A stretch of DNA of 64,000 bases from an uncultured Haliea sp. (GTDB taxonomy: Bacteria; Pseudomonadota; Gammaproteobacteria; Pseudomonadales; Halieaceae): NCBI GenBank assembly GCA_947258585.1, contig CAMYIZ010000067.1:52241-116240 (forward strand). The letters are read 5' to 3'. The notes beneath the pieces are model-generated. The model was not told where the DNA came from and made no database searches. It saw only the letters and a list, made by a program, of their open reading frames with translations. Every line of letters begins with the position of its first letter. Positions within the stretch are counted from its first letter, which is position 1. This document shows, piece by piece, positions 35,086 through 43,083 of this stretch. The position numbers and the translations under genes were made by a program.

Positions 35086-35853
35086 ATGGGTCTGCTGGAG
35101 TCGTTGCTGCCCCCGGCAATCGAGCCCGCTGCGGCCCTGCTGCTGGTGTTGAGCTCGGTAGTCACCTCGATGATCACCGCCAGTCTGGGAGCCGGCGGCG
35201 GCCTGTTGCTGCTGGTGCTGATGGCGCTCTGGCTACCGCCGGCGGCCCTGATACCCGTACATGGCATGATCCAGCTCGGTTCCAATGGTGGCAGGGTCCT
35301 GCTTACCTGGCGCAGCATTGACTGGCGCCTGATAGCGGCCTTTGCCCCGGGTGTTGTCGCCGGAGCGCTGCTCGCCGCCTGGCTGCTGGTGGAGCTTCCG
35401 GTCTGGCTCTGGCAGTCCAGCATTGCGGCTTTTGTCCTCTATCTGTGCTGGGGCCCGCGCTTGCCGACCGTGGTCGTGGGGATGCCGGGAACCTTCGTCG
35501 CCGCGGCGCTGACCAGTTTTGCGAGCATGTTTGTGGGCGCCACCGGTCCCCTGGTGGCAGCCTTCGTCAAACAGATTCACAGCGACCGCTTTGCCACCGT
35601 GGCGACCTTCGCCGCCGCGATGACCCTGCAGCATGCGCCGAAGGCGCTGGTATTCGGTTTCGCGGGATTTGTCTTCCGGGACTGGCTGGCCTTTATCGCG
35701 GCGATGATAGCGGCGGGACTGGCGGGGACCTGGATCGGCATCCACCTGTTGCGGCGCATCAGTGATCACCGTTTCGCCTTTATCCTGAATATCGTGCTGA
35801 CGCTGCTGGCCCTGCGCCTGCTTTGGCAGGCGGCGGCGGAGTTGCTGGGGTGA
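35086..35853 (+). CDS. TauE/SafE-family membrane permease
   Basis: A 255-residue polytopic protein with about eight hydrophobic segments arranged as two halves. Each half starts with the family's glycine-rich loop: TASLGAGGGLLLLVLMA and TSFASMFVGATGPLVAAF. The family exports sulfite, sulfonates and other organosulfur or small anions; the substrate here is unknown. It is divergent from the copper-type operon. No clear SD is seen before the ATG. Confidence 0.85.
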   Translation: MGLLESLLPPAIEPAAALLLVLSSVVTSMITASLGAGGGLLLLVLMALWLPPAALIPVHGMIQLGSNGGRVLLTWRSIDWRLIAAFAPGVVAGALLAAWLLVELPVWLWQSSIAAFVLYLCWGPRLPTVVVGMPGTFVAAALTSFASMFVGATGPLVAAFVKQIHSDRFATVATFAAAMTLQHAPKALVFGFAGFVFRDWLAFIAAMIAAGLAGTWIGIHLLRRISDHRFAFILNIVLTLLALRLLWQAAAELLG

Positions 35854-35895
35854 GTTCACCCCGTCTCAGGCGTTCGCGGCGGTAGACACCGCCAG

Positions 35896-35911
35896 GCACT
35901 ATATCTGGTGT
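35896..35911. promoter_or_regulatory. NrdR-box-like site upstream of nrdJa
   Basis: GCACTATATCTGGTGT matches the NrdR box pattern (roughly acaCWATATmTWGTGt). A second degenerate copy containing CTATATC begins near 35933, 34 bases on, which is slightly more than the usual spacing. NrdR represses ribonucleotide reductase genes, so a role in nrdJ control is expected. Confidence 0.6.
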
Positions 35912-36010
35912 CTGTCGGGCAAATTTACCCTCCTATATCGTTTTGGCTTGCCTGGGACCGCGACCTTCCCGCACACTACCCCGGGTTCGCGGGTCACAGG
36001 AGCAATAGTC

Positions 36011-38158
36011 ATGGGGGAAGTCGTCAAGGCTTTGCACACGGTAGTCGATATTGGCCTGCAGGATGCCTCCCTCGACATTTGGGACCGGAAGTACCGTCTG
36101 CAGGATCGCAACGGCAAGCCGGTCGATCGCGACATCGCCGATACCCTGAAACGGGTGGCGCGGGCGCTGTCTGACGTCGAGGACAACGACAGCGCCCGCA
36201 AGCACTGGTACCAGCGCTTCTACTGGGCCCTGCAGAACGGTGCCCTTCCCGCGGGCCGGATCATTTCCAATGCCGGCGCCGGCGCCTACAAGCCCTCGAC
36301 CTCGACGATCAACTGCACCGTGTCGGGCACCATCACCGATTCCATGGATGATATCCTGCAGAAGAATCACGAAGCCGGCATGACCCTCAAGGCGGGCTGC
36401 GGCATCGGCTACGAATTTTCCACCCTGCGGCCTCGGGGGGCCTACGTCAGCGGTGCCGGGGCGTACACTTCCGGTCCGCTGTCGTTCATGGATATCTACG
36501 ACAAGATGTGCTTCACGGTGTCTTCGGCCGGTGGTCGCCGCGGCGCGCAGATGGGAACCTTCGATATACATCACCCCGACGTCATGGACTTCATTCGCGC
36601 CAAGCGCGAGGACGGCCGGCTGCGGCAGTTCAACCTGAGCCTGCTGATCACGGATGAGTTCATCGAGGCAGTGAAGGCCGATGCGGACTGGTCGCTGAGC
36701 TTCCCGGTGACCGCGCGGGAGGTGGAGGAGTCCGGCATCGATCTGGCCAATGATCCGCAGTTGCTCTGGCGCCCGTTCCCGGTCACCCGGGGCTATGTCA
36801 GCAACGAGTGCGGCGAAGTCGCCTGCCGGATCTACAAGACAGTCCCGGCGCGCCGGCTGTGGGACATGATCATGGCGTCGACCTACGACTTTGCCGAGCC
36901 GGGCTTTATCCTGATCGACCGGGTCAACCAGATGAACAACAACTGGTGGCTGGAGAATATCCGCGCTACGAATCCTTGCGGCGAACAACCACTTCCCGCC
37001 TACGGCAGCTGCCTGCTGGGCTCGATCAACCTCACCCGGCTGGTGCTGGACCCCTTCACCGACAAGGCCCGCTTCGACTGGGATCGCTATCGCGATGTGG
37101 TTGCGGTGTTCACCCGTATGCTCGACAACGTGGTGGAAATCAACGGCCTGCCGCTGGAGCAGCAGCGCCATGAAATCAGCTACAAGCGCCGCCACGGCAT
37201 GGGCTTCCTGGGCCTCGGTTCGACCATCACCATGCTGGGGATGTCCTATGGCGATGAGGCCTCGGTGCAGTTTACCGAGGAAGTGTCCCGGGAAATGGCG
37301 CTGGTGGGCTGGCAGCAGGGTGTAGCCCTGGCCCGGGAGAAGGGTCCGGCGCCGATCATGGAGGATCTGTTCGAAGTCACTCCCGAAATGCTGGTTGCGC
37401 GCCCGGAAATGGCGCGGGATGGCATCGGGGTCGGTGACCGGCTGCCCGGCAAGGTCCTGCATGCGCGCTACAGCCGCTATATGCAGCGGGTGGCCGAATT
37501 GGCGCCGGAACTGGTGGACGAGCTGGCGGACAAGGGATCGCGTTTCACCCACCACTCTTCCATCGCGCCCACTGGTACCATCTCGCTGTCGCTGGCCAAC
37601 AATGCCAGCAACGGTATCGAGCCCAGCTTTGCCCACCACTACGCGCGCAATGTCATTCGCGAGGGCCGCAAGAGCAAGGAAAAGGTCGATGTGTTTTCCT
37701 TCGAGTTGCTCGCCTACCGCAGCCTGGTGAACCCCCGCGCCATGCCCTACAGCGAAGTCGAGGAGGAAAAGTTGCCGGACTACTTCATCGTTGCCGACAG
37801 CGTGACACCGAAGCAGCACGTGGACATCCAGGCCGCCGCCCAGAAATGGGTGGACTCTTCCATATCCAAGACCGCCAACGTACCCACGGACTATCCCTTC
37901 GAGGACTTCAAGGATATCTACCTCTACGCCCACGCCAAGGGACTCAAGGGCTGCACCACTTTCCGCTTCAATCCGGAGGCGTTCCAGGGCGTCCTGGTGA
38001 AGGACCAGGATCTGGAAAACACGGTGTACCAGTTTACCCTGGAGGACGGCTCGGTGGTGGAGCTGAAAGGCAACCAGGAAGTGGAATACGATGGCGAAAT
38101 GCACACAGCGGCAAACCTGTTCGATGCCCTGAAAGAAGGCTACTACGGCAAGTTCTGA
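36011..38158 (+). CDS. nrdJa: Class II (adenosylcobalamin-dependent) ribonucleotide reductase, catalytic part
   Basis: Oxygen-independent RNR that uses coenzyme B12 to make dNTP precursors. The ATG at 36011 has AGGAG upstream; the frame opens earlier at a TTG that is not needed. 715 residues. STINCTVSGT carries an active-site redox Cys (102), and ATNPCGEQPL provides the thiyl Cys323 and Glu325. The THHSSIAPTGTISL and GCTTFRFNPE segments are typical of the C-terminal barrel. It is followed 14 bases later by nrdJb. As in Pseudomonas, the enzyme is encoded by two genes. Confidence 0.95.
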   Translation: MGEVVKALHTVVDIGLQDASLDIWDRKYRLQDRNGKPVDRDIADTLKRVARALSDVEDNDSARKHWYQRFYWALQNGALPAGRIISNAGAGAYKPSTSTINCTVSGTITDSMDDILQKNHEAGMTLKAGCGIGYEFSTLRPRGAYVSGAGAYTSGPLSFMDIYDKMCFTVSSAGGRRGAQMGTFDIHHPDVMDFIRAKREDGRLRQFNLSLLITDEFIEAVKADADWSLSFPVTAREVEESGIDLANDPQLLWRPFPVTRGYVSNECGEVACRIYKTVPARRLWDMIMASTYDFAEPGFILIDRVNQMNNNWWLENIRATNPCGEQPLPAYGSCLLGSINLTRLVLDPFTDKARFDWDRYRDVVAVFTRMLDNVVEINGLPLEQQRHEISYKRRHGMGFLGLGSTITMLGMSYGDEASVQFTEEVSREMALVGWQQGVALAREKGPAPIMEDLFEVTPEMLVARPEMARDGIGVGDRLPGKVLHARYSRYMQRVAELAPELVDELADKGSRFTHHSSIAPTGTISLSLANNASNGIEPSFAHHYARNVIREGRKSKEKVDVFSFELLAYRSLVNPRAMPYSEVEEEKLPDYFIVADSVTPKQHVDIQAAAQKWVDSSISKTANVPTDYPFEDFKDIYLYAHAKGLKGCTTFRFNPEAFQGVLVKDQDLENTVYQFTLEDGSVVELKGNQEVEYDGEMHTAANLFDALKEGYYGKF

Positions 38159-38172
38159 GCCCGGAGAAAGCA

Positions 38173-38889
38173 ATGACGGTAAAGATCGGCAGCAAGATTG
38201 TCAGCTACAAGGTCCTGCAGCAGGGCGCCACACCGGAGCCGGTGGCGGGCGAGCGCGAAGCGGTCCCGGCCAGCAACGTGGTTCATATGCACGAGGCCTT
38301 TCAGCGGCCGGAGCGTTTGGTGGGATCAACCTACAAGGTGAAGACGCCCATGTCCGAGCACGCGCTCTACATCACGGTCAACGACGTCATCCTCAATGAG
38401 GGCACCGAGCACGAGTTGCGCCGCCCATTCGAAGTCTTTATCAACTCCAAGAACATGGAGCATTTCCAGTGGGTGGTGGCCCTGACCCGGCTGATCTCGG
38501 CGGTATTCCGCAAGGGGGGCGATGCCACCTTCCTGGTTGAGGAGTTGAAGGCGGTGTTCGACCCCCGCGGCGGCTATTTCAAGAAGGGCGGCGTGTTCAT
38601 GCCCTCGATCGTCGCGGAGATCGGCTACGCCATTGAAGACCACATGAAACACATTGGCCTGATAGAGTCGAAGCTGGACGATCACCAGCGTAAATTCATT
38701 GAGGAAAAGCGCCGGGAAATCATGGGCGAAACAGGCAATCCGGATAGCGCCGGAGCCGAGCCCACGGAAGGGGAAGACTCGCCCTTTCCGCCCGGGGCCA
38801 GTCTCTGCTACAAGTGCAATACCCGCGCGGTTGTGCTGCTGGATGGGTGTATGACCTGCCTGAACTGCGCGGACTCCAAATGCGGGTGA
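38173..38889 (+). CDS. nrdJb: Class II ribonucleotide reductase, C-terminal subunit
   Basis: A 238-residue product that completes NrdJa. It has a TSCPD-like domain (STYKVKTPMSEHALYITVND) and a Cys-rich C terminus with CYKCNTR, CMTCLNC and a final DSKCG, the expected shuttle cysteines reduced by thioredoxin. GGAG precedes the ATG. It corresponds to Pseudomonas NrdJb. Confidence 0.93.
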   Translation: MTVKIGSKIVSYKVLQQGATPEPVAGEREAVPASNVVHMHEAFQRPERLVGSTYKVKTPMSEHALYITVNDVILNEGTEHELRRPFEVFINSKNMEHFQWVVALTRLISAVFRKGGDATFLVEELKAVFDPRGGYFKKGGVFMPSIVAEIGYAIEDHMKHIGLIESKLDDHQRKFIEEKRREIMGETGNPDSAGAEPTEGEDSPFPPGASLCYKCNTRAVVLLDGCMTCLNCADSKCG

Positions 38890-38893
38890 ACAC

Positions 38894-40171
38894 TTGCTGA
38901 GGTCTGCAGACAAGCTGGATGGCTATGTCCTCGACAACATGGAGGGGGCGGTCGACCAGGCGGCTTTCCTGGCAGGAACAGAGACCCCCGTTGCCATTAT
39001 TGGCGCACGCGGCACCGGCAAGATGTACATTGCGCGCATTCTCCACGCCAAGGCCGGCGGCAGCCCCGACAGCCTGATTGCCATCGACTGCCGGGAGTTC
39101 CGCAGCCGCGAGGACGCAAACAGACGCATCCGGCAGGCGCTGCTGGCCGGCGCCGGCAAAACCCTGGTATTCAAGTCACCGCAGCTGATGGGCGCCGAAG
39201 CCCAGTTGAAGCTGGCACGGCAATTGGCGACCCGTCTGCTGGCCGATGCCGAGACGCCAACCTACCTGCCCTCGGTGCGCGTCGTCGCCCTGTTGCCCGA
39301 TAGCCTGCAGCGGCTGGTTGCCGAGGGCGTGCTGCAGCGCAAACTGGCGAGTGTGCTCGCGGCCTATCCGATCCGGGTGCCACCGCTGCGCCACCGGCAG
39401 CAGGCCATCCTGCGCTGGGCCCGGAAAATCCTGTCCCAGGAATGCGCCAGCCGCGGCATCGAGGTGAAAGGCTTTACGCCGGAAGCCGAGCAGGCCATGC
39501 GGCAGCATCCCTGGCACGGCAATATCAGCGAGCTTCGCCAGCGGGTGGTGAGGGCGCTGGAGCAGAAGCCCGGTGTCGAATGGCTCACCCCCGTGGATCT
39601 CCAGCTCTTTCTGGGTGACCAGGTGGCGAGCGGCAGCCTGGAGCTGCCTTTGCAGGGTTCTCCCGGCTACGAATGCGCCGGCGGGAGTTACAGTCCGACG
39701 GCCTGGGAGGAGCTTACGCTGGTGCTGGCGGAGAGGGTCAACCAGCTGCTGTCGACGCGGAGGCCGCTGCCACTGGGCACCTGGCTGGAGGACCAGATCG
39801 TGCTCGCGACACTGGCCCGCTACCAGGGCCAGCACGGCCCCAGCGCCGCGTTTCTGCGCACCAGCCGGCGCAATATCGCGCGCTGGTTACCGGCCATCGC
39901 GACTCGCCAGGGCATGCGAGATGATTGCTCTCTGTGGCAGGAACCGGCACGACTGGTCGCTGACTGGGTCCGCGGGCTGGGCAGCGCGGGCGACAGCCCC
40001 CTGCTCGCCGGGCAGAGTCTGTTGCTTGAGTTGCTGGAGGCCCATTGCGATACCGCCACGGTGGATTTGCGGGCGCAGCTGCTGGGGGTTTCCCGACCTA
40101 CCTATGGCAAGCGCCTGCGGGAGTGGCGCGCTGCCGCCCTGGCGAATGCCCCGGCAGTGGCCCATGGCTGA
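38894..40171 (+). CDS. NtrC-like AAA+ protein lacking Walker B and GAFTGA, with two Fis-type HTH segments
   Basis: A 425-residue relative of sigma54 activators. A Walker A loop (GARGTGKM, 37-44) and the stretch VRVVALLPDSLQRLVAEGVL then AYPIRVPPLRHR (about 127-168) follow the NtrC pattern, and HPWHGNISELRQRVV (205-219) matches its PWPGNVREL box. But Walker B is replaced by LVFKSPQLMG and the GAFTGA loop is absent, so ATP hydrolysis and sigma54 contact are unlikely. Two Fis-like HTH segments follow: about 297-333 and 372-412. It starts at TTG (38894); an internal ATG at 38939 would remove 15 residues. It overlaps the next gene by 8 bases. Confidence 0.7.
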   Translation: MLRSADKLDGYVLDNMEGAVDQAAFLAGTETPVAIIGARGTGKMYIARILHAKAGGSPDSLIAIDCREFRSREDANRRIRQALLAGAGKTLVFKSPQLMGAEAQLKLARQLATRLLADAETPTYLPSVRVVALLPDSLQRLVAEGVLQRKLASVLAAYPIRVPPLRHRQQAILRWARKILSQECASRGIEVKGFTPEAEQAMRQHPWHGNISELRQRVVRALEQKPGVEWLTPVDLQLFLGDQVASGSLELPLQGSPGYECAGGSYSPTAWEELTLVLAERVNQLLSTRRPLPLGTWLEDQIVLATLARYQGQHGPSAAFLRTSRRNIARWLPAIATRQGMRDDCSLWQEPARLVADWVRGLGSAGDSPLLAGQSLLLELLEAHCDTATVDLRAQLLGVSRPTYGKRLREWRAAALANAPAVAHG

Positions 40172-40760
40172 AGACAGGAGCGAGGAGCCGGTGACCGCTA
40201 CCCCAGGCCCAGGGCAACTGGCCGCGGAATACCAGGTCTTGCTGGGGGAGGTGGACCCGGATCCACTGGGGTTTTCCGCCCGCCTCAACCTGCTGCTGGA
40301 TCTCGCCGCCATCGTCCCGTCGCGGATAGAAGGGCGTATGCTGGGCGTGCTCGCCATCAACCCGGAGTGGAAGGAGGCGGAGGTCCGGCGCTGGCTGCAC
40401 CACGACCAGGTACCTCCGCGCAGGCACCTGCAGGCGCTGGTGCGGTTGCTGGTCGCCCGGCTTGGACCCGGGCACGATCCACAGCGCTGGGAGGCCTTCC
40501 TGGTTTACGGGTCACCCATTGTGGCATCACCGGTGGAGCACTTGCTGTACCGGGAAGATCGCGGGCGGCGGGACATCGCTGCCCGGATCTTTGCCCGGCT
40601 CACGGAGCGTTACGGGATTCCGTCATCCAGCTATGATGCCGATGTGGTTTTCCAGCGCTGCCTGCAGTTGATGCAACAGTTCAACATTTACGAGTGGCAG
40701 GACTTCCAGGCCGGCCATATGGAGCCATTTCGCAGCGTCATGTTTCCGTCAGAGCCCTGA
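40164..40760 (+). CDS. Uncharacterised 198-residue protein with possible XRE-like HTH
   Basis: The ATG at 40164 overlaps the stop of the preceding AAA+ gene, so the two are translationally linked. The product is soluble, charged and has no signal. The region LDLAAIVPSRIEGRMLGVLA followed by VRRWLHHDQVPPRRHLQAL has the spacing of an XRE-type HTH (RWL....PP...L); this is inference. I recognise no family for the rest. Confidence 0.65.
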   Translation: MAEDRSEEPVTATPGPGQLAAEYQVLLGEVDPDPLGFSARLNLLLDLAAIVPSRIEGRMLGVLAINPEWKEAEVRRWLHHDQVPPRRHLQALVRLLVARLGPGHDPQRWEAFLVYGSPIVASPVEHLLYREDRGRRDIAARIFARLTERYGIPSSSYDADVVFQRCLQLMQQFNIYEWQDFQAGHMEPFRSVMFPSEP

Positions 40761-40870
40761 TCGGTCGCTGTTGGCGCCGTGGCCACAAATCGGGAAAATA
40801 ACAAATAGTACTTGCAGAGCCCACGCTACAACCAAAATACTGTCTGCCGCAGCAAAAGATGAGGACGACA

Positions 40871-41281
40871 ATGAGCGAACAAGCAGAAGTCCAGGACATC
40901 AAGGGTATTCGCGTCGCCATCGTCGACGACGCCAAGACAATCCGCATGATGATGTCACACACTCTCAAACAGATGGGTTGCCAGGTGGAAACGGCGGAGG
41001 ATGGCTACCGCGGACTGGCCCTGTTGCGGCGGTTCCGCCCGGATATAGTTTTCCTCGACATCAGCATGCCCGAGTTGGACGGCTACCAGACCTGCAGCCT
41101 GATTCGCCACGGCGAGGACACCCGTGATCTGCCGGTGGTGCTGCTCTCGTCATCGGACGGCGTATTCGATATCGCCCGCGGCCAGGCCCGCGGGGCTACC
41201 GCCCACGTCAGCAAGATTCCCCCCGATCCGGTCCTGCGCCAGCTGATCTATGAAAATACGCGGGCGGGTAAGGTGGCGTAG
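40871..41281 (+). CDS. Single-domain response regulator, PilG/PilH type
   Basis: A 136-residue stand-alone REC domain. The start at 40871 has GAGG seven bases upstream. The acidic pair Asp19/Asp20, phosphoacceptor Asp63 (FLDISMPELDG), Ser93-95 (LLSSS) and Lys115 are all present, so it should be phosphorylatable. It heads the Pil-Chp-like cluster and abuts the CheW gene with no gap. Confidence 0.88.
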   Translation: MSEQAEVQDIKGIRVAIVDDAKTIRMMMSHTLKQMGCQVETAEDGYRGLALLRRFRPDIVFLDISMPELDGYQTCSLIRHGEDTRDLPVVLLSSSDGVFDIARGQARGATAHVSKIPPDPVLRQLIYENTRAGKVA

Positions 41282-41839
41282 ATGAGTGCCTATACTGCGC
41301 TGACTTCCCTGCAGGCGCGTTACGCTGGCGGTGCGTCCGCCATGCCGCCGGTGTTGCCCGATCCGGAATACTGGCGAGGGGCGCTGCTGGGCATCGCCGG
41401 CGTTCCGCTGCTGGTTGCGGCCGGCGATATCGAGGGCGTCATTGCCGTGCCCCCGCTGACACAGATTCCCGGTACCCGGAACCGGGTGTTGGGGGTTGCC
41501 AGTCATCAGGGCGGCCTGTTGCCAGTCTACTGTGGCGACAGCCTGTTCGGGCAGCGCCTGCCACCCGGGCGGCGACGGGAGTACTGTCTGGTGATTAACC
41601 GGCCGGGCTGCCATGTCGGCATCACCTTGAGCCGGGTAGACGGCAATATCCAACTGCTTGCGGACCAGTACGTTCCGGACACCCCGATGGATGGCCCGCT
41701 TGCGCCTTGCTGTGAGGGCGGTTTCTGGCAGGGAGAACGTTTTCTGGGGCTACTTGCTATCAGCCGGCTGGTAACAGGCGGCGCCCTCTCAGACACGGCT
41801 GCACGGCCGGACGCCAATGCCGAGGATCATGCATCATGA
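41282..41839 (+). CDS. CheW-domain protein, PilI-like
   Basis: A 185-residue CheW coupling protein. It has the pattern LLVAAGDIEGVIAVPPLTQ then RVLGVASHQGGLLPVY, as in PilI. It would bridge the MCP and the ChpA-like kinase. Its stop overlaps the MCP start (ATGA). Confidence 0.85.
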   Translation: MSAYTALTSLQARYAGGASAMPPVLPDPEYWRGALLGIAGVPLLVAAGDIEGVIAVPPLTQIPGTRNRVLGVASHQGGLLPVYCGDSLFGQRLPPGRRREYCLVINRPGCHVGITLSRVDGNIQLLADQYVPDTPMDGPLAPCCEGGFWQGERFLGLLAISRLVTGGALSDTAARPDANAEDHAS

Positions 41840-43083
41840 GTCAGACTTCTCCTTCCATACCCCTGGTTGCGGGGCTGGCCGCGATTGTCCTGGGGCTGCT
41901 GGGCTCCCTGCTCGGATTGGGAATCGCGCTGGGCAGTGGCGCCGGGGACTCCGGCGCGCGTGGCTTGCTGTTGCTGGTGACCGCGGTACTTCTCCTGCTG
42001 CTGGTCGGGGCCGGCTTGCTGCTCTGGCAGGTCAGGGCCGGCGGCGCTGGCCCGGGCACCTTCGCGGGCATTGCGGCCGCCCTGGAGCGTTTGGCCGAGG
42101 GTGATCTCACCGTCTCGGCGAGCAGTGACTCGGCGGCGGGAGCGGCCCTCGCAGCGCAATTGAACGCGGCGCTCGAACAGCAGAGAGCGTTGGTAGCCAG
42201 TATCCGTAGTCCGTTTGAGGGGCTGGTGACCGATCTGCACAAACTCGGCAAGCACAGCAGCGATGGGGTGGAACTCAGTGCGCGGCTTGAGCGCCATGTG
42301 CAGGAAGCGGGGGCCTCGCTGGCGCAGGATTTGAGCGCAGTCGAGGGTGTCGTCGCGGTCAGTCAGCAGGCACGGGAAGCCATGAACCACCACCGACAGC
42401 TGGTGAGCCGGGGCCAGGGCCTGGCAGCAGACATGTCCCGCGCTTCCACGGATGTCCGGGAATCCATCCAGGAGACCTCGAAGTCTGCCAAGCGGCAGGG
42501 TGAGCTGATCCAGTCCGTGACCACGGCAGCTGAATACATCCAGTCCCTCAATACCAAAATATCGGTTGTCGCGATCAACACCCGCATTGAGGCTGAGCGC
42601 GCGGGTGAGCACGGCCGGCCGTTCCTGGGTATTGCGGAAGCTATCGGGGACCTGCTGCGGGAGGCCGAGGAAGAAGGTCGCAAGATCACGACCGAAGTGC
42701 GCCTGTTGCAGAATCTGTCGGCGGAAAACCTGAACAGCCTCGAGCATACGGTAGGCGCCGTGGTAACGATCCTGGACTTCGTGGAGCGGATCGACGGCTC
42801 CCTGGAGGACATCAACCGGGGTGCGGGAAAGATGCTGGACGTTGTCGACTCCATGGGTTCCACCACCTCCCAGTCCGCGGACGCCGTGCGCAAGCTCAAC
42901 GCGGTACTGGATAGTGTTCGCGAGCAAAATCGAGGCCTGGGTGATAGCGCCGCGTCGCTCCAGCAGGGCGTTGTGGCACTGCAGCAGACCCTTTCCACCC
43001 TGGGGCGGAACCTGGCGCGCTTGCGGATAGACCACCGTAGTGACTCCGGAACCGGTGCGTCCGGTTTCCTGGCAGATGGCTGA
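41836..43083 (+). CDS. PilJ-related methyl-accepting protein without periplasmic domain
   Basis: A 415-residue MCP-like protein. Two membrane segments (about 8-32 and 43-64) are only about ten residues apart, so there is no periplasmic sensor, unlike PilJ (about 680 residues with two PilJ-N domains). A HAMP-like stretch (LERLAEGDLTVS) and long signalling helices follow. The hairpin tip is diverged: KISVVAINTRIEAERAGEHG replaces the usual QTNLLALNAAIEAARAGE. GRPFLGIAEAIGDL keeps part of the consensus. Confidence 0.82.
   Translation: MSQTSPSIPLVAGLAAIVLGLLGSLLGLGIALGSGAGDSGARGLLLLVTAVLLLLLVGAGLLLWQVRAGGAGPGTFAGIAAALERLAEGDLTVSASSDSAAGAALAAQLNAALEQQRALVASIRSPFEGLVTDLHKLGKHSSDGVELSARLERHVQEAGASLAQDLSAVEGVVAVSQQAREAMNHHRQLVSRGQGLAADMSRASTDVRESIQETSKSAKRQGELIQSVTTAAEYIQSLNTKISVVAINTRIEAERAGEHGRPFLGIAEAIGDLLREAEEEGRKITTEVRLLQNLSAENLNSLEHTVGAVVTILDFVERIDGSLEDINRGAGKMLDVVDSMGSTTSQSADAVRKLNAVLDSVREQNRGLGDSAASLQQGVVALQQTLSTLGRNLARLRIDHRSDSGTGASGFLADG

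Noticed and set aside
35854..36010. Cobalamin riboswitch before nrdJa
   Set aside because: The leader is only about 157 bases and I see no B12-box-like element; an NrdR-type site is the better explanation.
35933..38173. 746-codon minus-strand open frame
   Set aside because: Exact antisense shadow of nrdJa, caused by high GC codon bias.
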